From UBA7985 sp002711265 (GTDB lineage: Bacteria > Pseudomonadota > Alphaproteobacteria > UBA7985), in NCBI GenBank assembly GCA_965660945.1, contig CBFIBS010000015.1:8410-72409 (forward strand): DNA of 64,000 nt, given 5' to 3'. A program made the translations under genes and the position numbers. Shown here piece by piece: positions 59,452 through 64,000 of the stretch (positions are counted from its first letter, which is position 1; each line of letters starts with the position of its first letter). The notes under the pieces are model-generated. The model saw only the letters and a program-made list of their open reading frames with translations. It made no database searches and was not told the DNA's origin.

Positions 59452-60651
59452 TCAGGCCGTTCCCGCGTCTGCTTCGACTTCTGGTGATGCCGGTACCGGT
59501 GGCAGGCCCTTCCACAGCCGCAGCCCAAGCATGCCAAAGCCCAGCCCAAGGGCGAGGAATGACAGCAGCATGGAGAGCCCCGGCAGCACAATCCCGACAA
59601 GGAACAGCACCACCACGACCGCTGAGACCGCCAGCAGGCGTCTGAGCGTCGGATTCAGGCTCTCCGGCAGCAGCCGCGCACCAAGCGCGCCGACCGCGTG
59701 CAGGCCGTGGAAGTAGCCTAAGATGGCCACCACAAAGCCAGCAAGCATCGAAACGGGAACCAGCACCAGCAGCACCAGCAGGAACCAGGTGAGCCCGTAG
59801 CTCAGGAGCAAAACCACCAGCAGGCTGGTCAGCGTCAGCCCGATCCAAAAGCTCAGCCCGACAAAACCCGTCCCGATCGTCAGCCAGGGCCGACGGCGGA
59901 GCCACAGGGCACCGTGGTCCGCCTGCCGACTCATCAGCAGGATCACAGCGGCACCGACGATCAGGCTGAAGATGAGAAACCCGATATCGCCCCCAGTCCC
60001 GCCATCGTTGATCATGGAGTCCTGTATTTCGCCCATGACTTCCCCGGGGTCGGCTTGCCGCCCTCGCAGACCCTCGGGCAGCTCCAATCGGTCGCGCTCG
60101 CCAATGTCGTAGACGATTTCACCGCCCACCACTAAGTCGTCGGCGAGACTTACCGATCCGGCTGAGACATAGAGGTCACCATCGATGCGGCCCTCAACCC
60201 GGACGCTGTCACCGGCAAAGTACGCACTGCCTGTGGTCTGTCCCATGAAGCCGATATTGCTACCGGCGGCGAGGACCGTGCCCCCCCGGTGATCGACATC
60301 CAACTCGACGTCCTGCCCAGCGGCATAAATCGATCCGGATACCGCCCCCTCGACACTCACGTCCGAACCGGCGGCGATAATAGGGCCGTCTGCACCTTTA
60401 AGCACTTTGACGACATTGCCCGCCGCGACGACACCGCCTGAGGGCTCCTCAACCACCACAGTGTTACCAGCAGCCCAAGTCAGGCCGCTGTTGCCACTCA
60501 GACTGAGGGTATCGCCCGCAGCGAAAACCTCTTCACCGACCCTGACCACTGACTCGTCGCCCTCGTCCCAGATTTGGGCCTGGGCGTGCACCGCGAAAAG
60601 GGCGGACACAGTAGCAGCTACAAGCAGCAGCAGATGTTTAGGGATCGTCAC
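59452..60651 (-). CDS. Bactofilin-like polymer-forming membrane protein
   Basis: 399 residues. A signal peptide (ending VHAQAQ) is followed by about 150 residues of short beta repeats such as AAGNTVVVEEPSGGVVAAGN and AAGSDVSVEGAVSGSIYAAG, the bactofilin/polymer-forming pattern with one AAG-like turn per coil. After an acidic linker come about four hydrophobic segments (from FLIFSLIVGAAVILLM) and a short Pro/Glu tail. A secreted beta-helix joined to a membrane region suggests an envelope scaffold. The GTG at 60651 stands behind a perfect AGGAGGT ribosome site; the earlier TTG at 60669 would put the site inside the gene. It follows nusG where rplK usually lies. Confidence 0.75.
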   Translation of the reverse strand: MTIPKHLLLLVAATVSALFAVHAQAQIWDEGDESVVRVGEEVFAAGDTLSLSGNSGLTWAAGNTVVVEEPSGGVVAAGNVVKVLKGADGPIIAAGSDVSVEGAVSGSIYAAGQDVELDVDHRGGTVLAAGSNIGFMGQTTGSAYFAGDSVRVEGRIDGDLYVSAGSVSLADDLVVGGEIVYDIGERDRLELPEGLRGRQADPGEVMGEIQDSMINDGGTGGDIGFLIFSLIVGAAVILLMSRQADHGALWLRRRPWLTIGTGFVGLSFWIGLTLTSLLVVLLLSYGLTWFLLVLLVLVPVSMLAGFVVAILGYFHGLHAVGALGARLLPESLNPTLRRLLAVSAVVVVLFLVGIVLPGLSMLLSFLALGLGFGMLGLRLWKGLPPVPASPEVEADAGTA

Positions 60652-60741
60652 AACGGTGACCTCCTGCAAAAAAGAAGGAACATTAACTCTAAATTTATAG
60701 ATGGGGAGCCGATCAGCCTACGGAAGGGGCATACGCGCGAT

Positions 60742-60782
60742 TCAGGGTCAGCCCTGAGCAGGACCGTCGCAAAAAGGCTGAC
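60742..60782. other. Alternative hairpins between nusG and the bactofilin-like gene
   Basis: TCAGGG (60742-60747) pairs with CCCTGA (60752-60757); alternatively GTCAGCC (60747-60753) pairs with GGCTGAC (60776-60782). Their arms overlap, so only one can form at a time. Confidence 0.4.
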
Positions 60783-60803
60783 TTTGAATGCTGGACGGAG
60801 CAG

Positions 60804-61340
60804 CTAGGCCTTTTCGACCTGGCTGTAGTCGAGCTCGACCGGGGTCGCGCGGCCAAAGATGGACACGGCAACCTTGAGGCGCGCCTTTTCCAGATCGACT
60901 TCCTCGACCACGCCGGCGAAGGAGGTGAAGGCGCCATCGGTGACGCGGACATTCTCGCCCACTTCGTAGGTGATGGACGGCCGCGGCTTCTCCGCGCCTT
61001 CCTGCATCGACTGCATGATCTGCTTGGCTTCGCGCTCGGAGATCGGCACAGGGCGCCCCTGCCCGCCGAGGAAGCCGGTGACGCGCTGGGTGTTCTTGAC
61101 GAGGTTCCAGGCTTCGTCGGAGAGTTCCATCTTGGCTAGGATATAGCCGGGGAAGAACTTGCGCTCGGTGTTGTACTTTTTCCCGCGACGAACTTCGACG
61201 ACTTCTTCAGCCGGGATCATCAGCTCGGAAAACTGTTCCTCGATGCCCTTCTTCTCAGCCTGCTCCTCGATCGACTCAACGATCTTGGATTCAAAGCCAG
61301 AGTAGACGTGGATCACGTACCATTTGTGGTTATCGGACAT
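60804..61340 (-). CDS. nusG: Transcription antitermination factor NusG
   Basis: 178-residue elongation factor binding RNA polymerase and ribosomal S10 or Rho. N-terminal NGN domain (KWYVIHVYSGFESKIVESIE, FFPGYILAKMEL) and C-terminal KOW domain (VTDGAFTSFAGVVEEVD). Length is normal for the group. It is 50 bp after secE in the common tRNA-Trp/secE/nusG order. Confidence 0.98.
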   Translation of the reverse strand: MSDNHKWYVIHVYSGFESKIVESIEEQAEKKGIEEQFSELMIPAEEVVEVRRGKKYNTERKFFPGYILAKMELSDEAWNLVKNTQRVTGFLGGQGRPVPISEREAKQIMQSMQEGAEKPRPSITYEVGENVRVTDGAFTSFAGVVEEVDLEKARLKVAVSIFGRATPVELDYSQVEKA

Positions 61341-61390
61341 AAATCAGGTCAACACTTCTGTTTCACAACGGGTCGGCGCGATACGCGGCC

Positions 61391-61582
61391 TTAGCCCAGG
61401 CTGATGCCGAGCAAGAAACCCATGAGGTTCCGGAAAACGAAATCGACGGCGATGAACAGCAACGCAGCCAGGGTCGCGAGGATCAGGACCAGGATGGTCG
61501 TGACCGTCGTCTCATTGCGGGTTGGCCAGGTAATCCGTGCGATTTCCTTCCGCACTTGGCCAAAAAACCGAAACAATGCCAT
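61391..61582 (-). CDS. secE: Preprotein translocase subunit SecE
   Basis: 63-residue single-span SecE of the short alphaproteobacterial type. The amphipathic helix VRKEIARITWPTRNETTVTT leads into one transmembrane helix (TILVLILATLAALLFIAVDF). It holds SecY in the translocon. The ATG at 61582 follows tRNA-Trp by 124 bp. Confidence 0.97.
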   Translation of the reverse strand: MALFRFFGQVRKEIARITWPTRNETTVTTILVLILATLAALLFIAVDFVFRNLMGFLLGISLG

Positions 61583-61706
61583 TCAAGCTGCCTCTCTTAC
61601 GTTTCTGCTCTTGGGGACTGGCGACATCTAGGTGCCGCCATGACTGTCGGCAAGAGACAATCTGAGGGCACGGGTGACTGTCCGCCCCGCGATCCGGCTG
61701 TGGAAA

Positions 61707-61782
61707 TGGCAGGGGCAGAAGGACTCGAACCCTCGACCCTCGGTTTTGGAGACCGATGCTCTACCAACTGAGCTATACCCCT
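61707..61782 (-). tRNA. tRNA-Trp (CCA anticodon)
   Basis: 76 nt including an encoded CCA end. Read on the minus strand it starts AGGGGTATAGCTCAG and has the anticodon loop CTCCAAA with anticodon CCA flanked by TCGGT/ACCGA. The T arm is GAGGGTTCGAGTCCTTC, and the acceptor stem AGGGGTA pairs with TGCCCCT with one G-T. Discriminator G, as expected for tRNA-Trp. Located before secE, the usual place. Confidence 0.97.
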
Positions 61783-61869
61783 ACGGGCCAACCACAGACC
61801 GCTTATTAGGCCAATTCGGACTTTGGAAACAAGGATTAAAGCCCTGATCCGCTCCCTCAAAACGACATA

Positions 61870-61896
61870 CGGCCGGTGCGTTTGCTGCACCGGCCG
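61870..61896. terminator. Hairpin downstream of amt
   Basis: Perfect 10-bp stem CGGCCGGTGC (61870-61879) / GCACCGGCCG (61887-61896) with a 7-base loop. A second, imperfect GC hairpin lies at about 61919-61951, closer to the amt stop. No T tract; together they probably end the minus-strand amt transcript. Confidence 0.55.
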
Positions 61897-61970
61897 CTGA
61901 TCGTGGGGAGGATTATCGGACGGGGCCCTTTTCAGGACCCCGCCCGGTAGGCGGTCAGAAACCGCTTTGC

Positions 61971-63224
61971 TTAGGAGAGGTCGTAGGCCCGCTCCCCGTG
62001 GGAGGAGAGGTCCAGACCGTCGGCAACCGCCTCGTCTTCTGCCCGCATGCCGAAGATCGCACGGACGACGAAGGCGATGATCAGCGTGGCGATGACCACG
62101 TAGACGCCGGATGCAACCACCGACCACAGCTGGGCGATGAACTGCGCACCGGTATCGTCAGCTGGCGTACCGTTGGTGCCGATCAGGGCAAGGAACGGCA
62201 GCAGCAGGGTGCCGGAGATACCCGCTATACCGTGGACAGCGAAGACATCCAGCGCGTCGTCGATCTTAAAGGTCGACTTAACCAGCGGAATGACCAGCTG
62301 TGGGACCACACCAGCGACGACGCCGAGGATCAGCGCGCCCGGTACGGATACCGTTGCACAGGCCGGGGTGATGGCGACCAGACCGGCGACTGCACCAGTA
62401 GCTGCGCCGACCAGCGTTGGCTTGCCGCCGCGGATGGTCTCAAAGGCAACCCAGGCGATCACGGCCGTTGCGGTACAAACCTGTGTGTTGAAGATGATGT
62501 AGCCACCTTCGGTCATGTCACCGGCGAGGCCGGAGTTAAAGCCGTACCAGCCGACCCACAGCATCGAAGCGCCGATCATGACCATGCCGGGCTGAGCTGG
62601 TGGCTGCATGGCGCCCGGGAAGCCGGAACGCTTGCCGAGCAGGATCGCGAGGACCAGCGCCGCAACACCGGCAGACTGGTGCACCACCAGACCACCTGCA
62701 TAGTCGATCGGATGCAGACCATTGGTGATCAGGGTGAGTGGGGAGCCATCCGGGGTCATCCAGACCCAGTAGGCCAGTGGGCAGTAGACCAGCAGCGACC
62801 ACAGCACGGAGAACGCCAGCACGAAGCTGAACTTCACGCGCTCAGCATAGGCGCCAAGGATCAGCGCCGGGGTGATGACGGCGAAGGTCAGACCGAAGGC
62901 GGCACCGGCCAGATCGGCCTGTGGGGTCGCCCAGAACAGCAGTTGGCTAAAGTCCGTCCCGAACAGGGCGTTACCATCCGTTGAAGACAGGGCGTAACCG
63001 GCCACCATCCAGGTGATGGTAACAACACCGGTGATCGCCATGCACTGCATGAGGACTGAGAGGTAGTTTTTGGCGCGAACCAGACCGCCGTAGAAAAGAG
63101 CAAGGCCGGGGATCGTCATAAACAAGACGAGTGCCGTTGCGGTCAGGAGCCAGGGGCCCATGCCCACCGCGGATGCCTCAAGCGCAGCGACGCTCTCGGT
63201 CAGGGTTGTGATTTGTTCTTCCAT
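61971..63224 (-). CDS. amt: Ammonium transporter Amt
   Basis: 417-residue Amt/Mep/Rh channel. The pore histidines are in GGLVVHQSAGVAALV and FAVHGIAGISGTLLL, and the outer-site Asp is in IDYAGG. WVGWYGFNSG replaces the commoner GWFGFNAG, and the N-terminal GLALFYGGLVRAKN is standard. About eleven membrane segments. No glnK gene stands before it, so control by a PII protein would be in trans. The coding part is slightly divergent from the glnK-linked AmtB type, and a methylammonium-related role cannot be excluded. Confidence 0.93.
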   Translation of the reverse strand: MEEQITTLTESVAALEASAVGMGPWLLTATALVLFMTIPGLALFYGGLVRAKNYLSVLMQCMAITGVVTITWMVAGYALSSTDGNALFGTDFSQLLFWATPQADLAGAAFGLTFAVITPALILGAYAERVKFSFVLAFSVLWSLLVYCPLAYWVWMTPDGSPLTLITNGLHPIDYAGGLVVHQSAGVAALVLAILLGKRSGFPGAMQPPAQPGMVMIGASMLWVGWYGFNSGLAGDMTEGGYIIFNTQVCTATAVIAWVAFETIRGGKPTLVGAATGAVAGLVAITPACATVSVPGALILGVVAGVVPQLVIPLVKSTFKIDDALDVFAVHGIAGISGTLLLPFLALIGTNGTPADDTGAQFIAQLWSVVASGVYVVIATLIIAFVVRAIFGMRAEDEAVADGLDLSSHGERAYDLS

Positions 63225-63546
63225 CGAATGGGTTTCCCGTCACTTTGACTAAATTAGACGCTGCCGACGTGGTTCGCCGACACAACGGGAATGAGGAATG
63301 GCACCCTCGAAGGGGTTAACAATGCCTGCGCGCTTAAAAAAGTGGCAGAGTTCGAAATTTCACCACAAATGCACACATTTTAAGCAAACAGTGCCGGGAC
63401 AATGGGGGAAAGGCCCGTAATTCGGCCCCAGAAAGGCTTGAGGCTGGCTGCTTCGCTGGCTTGCACCCCGGAGAGTCCCGGTTGGCGACCCGGGACAGCA
63501 GCGCGTCCCGGGTGTTGAGGCGCCACGATGGCGCGCCTGCAGGCAA
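63225..63546. promoter_or_regulatory. amt upstream region with hairpins of the preceding gene
   Basis: 322 bp with no gene. The half next to amt is AT-richer and should hold its promoter. A GGCAC/TTGC pair on the minus strand (63395-63384) has spacing two bases too short for sigma-54. The distal half has two hairpins that probably end the minus-strand gene at 63547: GTCCCGG (63475-63481) / CCGGGAC (63490-63496), and GCGCCA (63520-63525) / TGGCGC (63529-63534). Confidence 0.45.
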
Positions 63547-63840
63547 TCAAAGCTCGGAGAACTGAGAGATCACCGGACCCTGCACCTCCTCGACCATCGA
63601 GACCTTCACGTTTTCGACATCACGCTTCCGGTTGGCCTCGAGCTGTACGCGCTCTTCTTTAGCGGTTGCTTCGTCCGGATAGATCAGCACCGACTGGTGA
63701 TGGCTCGCGTCGACCTGCCACCATAGAATCTCTTCGGCGGCAGTCTTGCCCTTGAGCGTGCTCATGTGATCGCGCATGGCCTGATGATCATTGATGCCGT
63801 CGCTGTGATGCCACTTTGTGTAAACAGCCCACTTCTTCAT
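63547..63840 (-). CDS. Small cytosolic protein of unknown function
   Basis: 97 residues from the ATG at 63840 with GGGAG upstream. It begins KKWAVYTKWHHSDGINDHQA and contains EEILWWQVDASHHQSVLIYP and a charged helix TAKEERVQLEANRKRDVEN. Alternating strand-helix pattern and Trp/His-rich strands suggest a dimeric alpha-beta barrel-like fold, but I recognise no family. No signal peptide. Followed by hairpins and then amt on the same strand. Confidence 0.7.
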   Translation of the reverse strand: MKKWAVYTKWHHSDGINDHQAMRDHMSTLKGKTAAEEILWWQVDASHHQSVLIYPDEATAKEERVQLEANRKRDVENVKVSMVEEVQGPVISQFSEL

Positions 63841-63915
63841 GTCGTTCTCCCGATTTGTATTGCATAGGCAGCACAAATCCTGCGCCGACGGCGTCGCGAT
63901 GACAATATTCATCTG

Positions 63916-63934
63916 CTTAAATGGTCGATTTAAG
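63916..63934. promoter_or_regulatory. Candidate operator upstream of the 97-residue gene
   Basis: CTTAAAT (63916-63922) and ATTTAAG (63928-63934) form a perfect 7-bp dyad around GGTCG, 76 bp before the start of the small gene. AT-rich dyads of this size suit a dimeric regulator. Confidence 0.4.
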
Positions 63935-64000
63935 AGAATTTTGGACTTCGCAGCCGCGCAAGCGCAGCGGTGCTGCAGGAGCGACGGGACCGGATGGAGC

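Noticed and set aside
63384..63395. Sigma-54 promoter for amt
   Set aside because: GGCAC and TTGC occur on the correct strand, but the GG-to-GC distance is two bases too short.

Overview
This is an ordinary stretch of chromosome from a GC-rich alphaproteobacterium, probably a marine heterotroph. The evidence is the alphaproteobacterial gene order (isoaspartate methyltransferase-like gene, tolC, popZ-like gene, valS), the tRNA-Trp/secE/nusG block, a complete Entner-Doudoroff set, and the frequent GTG starts. A sulfoacetaldehyde acetyltransferase gene, two non-pyrrolysine MttB-family methyltransferases and an acyl-CoA ligase resembling DmdB point to use of marine organosulfonates, methylated amines and organic sulfur. 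The exact order or genus cannot be read from the window. I saw no transposase, integrase, phage gene, CRISPR array or rRNA.

Layout. 1-6.3 kb: 5' end of xsc (sulfoacetaldehyde acetyltransferase) divergent from katG, followed by a FAD ferredoxin-reductase-like gene, a patatin lipase and an adducin-type aldolase. 6.3-15.2 kb: housekeeping genes (LpxL-like acyltransferase, NAD kinase, MoaB/CinA-like protein, valS, divergent popZ, tolC, Pcm-like methyltransferase, sufE). 15.4-25.4 kb: a seven-gene nucleoside import and degradation operon (BMP-type binding protein, twin ATPase, two permeases, cdd, deoA, deoB) that runs convergently into upp and add across a 36-bp tandem hairpin array. 25.4-32.2 kb: a catabolic block with PhyH dioxygenase, enolase-superfamily dehydratase and iron alcohol dehydrogenase on the minus strand, divergent from two MttB-like genes. 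32.2-37.9 kb: small Gly/Thr-rich lipoprotein, YcbB-like L,D-transpeptidase, cysteine synthase, mercaptopyruvate sulfurtransferase, and two poorly known genes meeting tail to tail. 38-46.6 kb: UbiH-family hydroxylase and the Entner-Doudoroff genes (eda on plus; zwf, pgl, edd, glk as a minus-strand operon) plus an orphan sugar-ABC ATPase. 46.8-58.5 kb: lipoprotein, quinone oxidoreductase, thioesterase, acyl-CoA ligase, HIBCH-like hydrolase, GMC oxidoreductase, two SDRs, citramalate synthase and trmJ. 58.7-64 kb: rpsD with a clear promoter and terminator, a bactofilin-like membrane protein, nusG, secE, tRNA-Trp, an ammonium transporter and a 97-residue unknown.

How the genes work together. The BMP transporter imports nucleosides. 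Cdd deaminates cytidine, DeoA releases the base and sugar 1-phosphate, DeoB isomerises the sugar phosphate, Upp recovers uracil, and Add converts adenosine to inosine. Glk, Zwf, Pgl, Edd and Eda take glucose to pyruvate and glyceraldehyde 3-phosphate. No fully new system is demonstrable. The parts most worth a second look are the MttB pair with its divergent oxidative genes, the truncated popZ, the hairpin array after deoB, the interleaved inverted repeats after sseA, and several small secreted proteins of unknown role.
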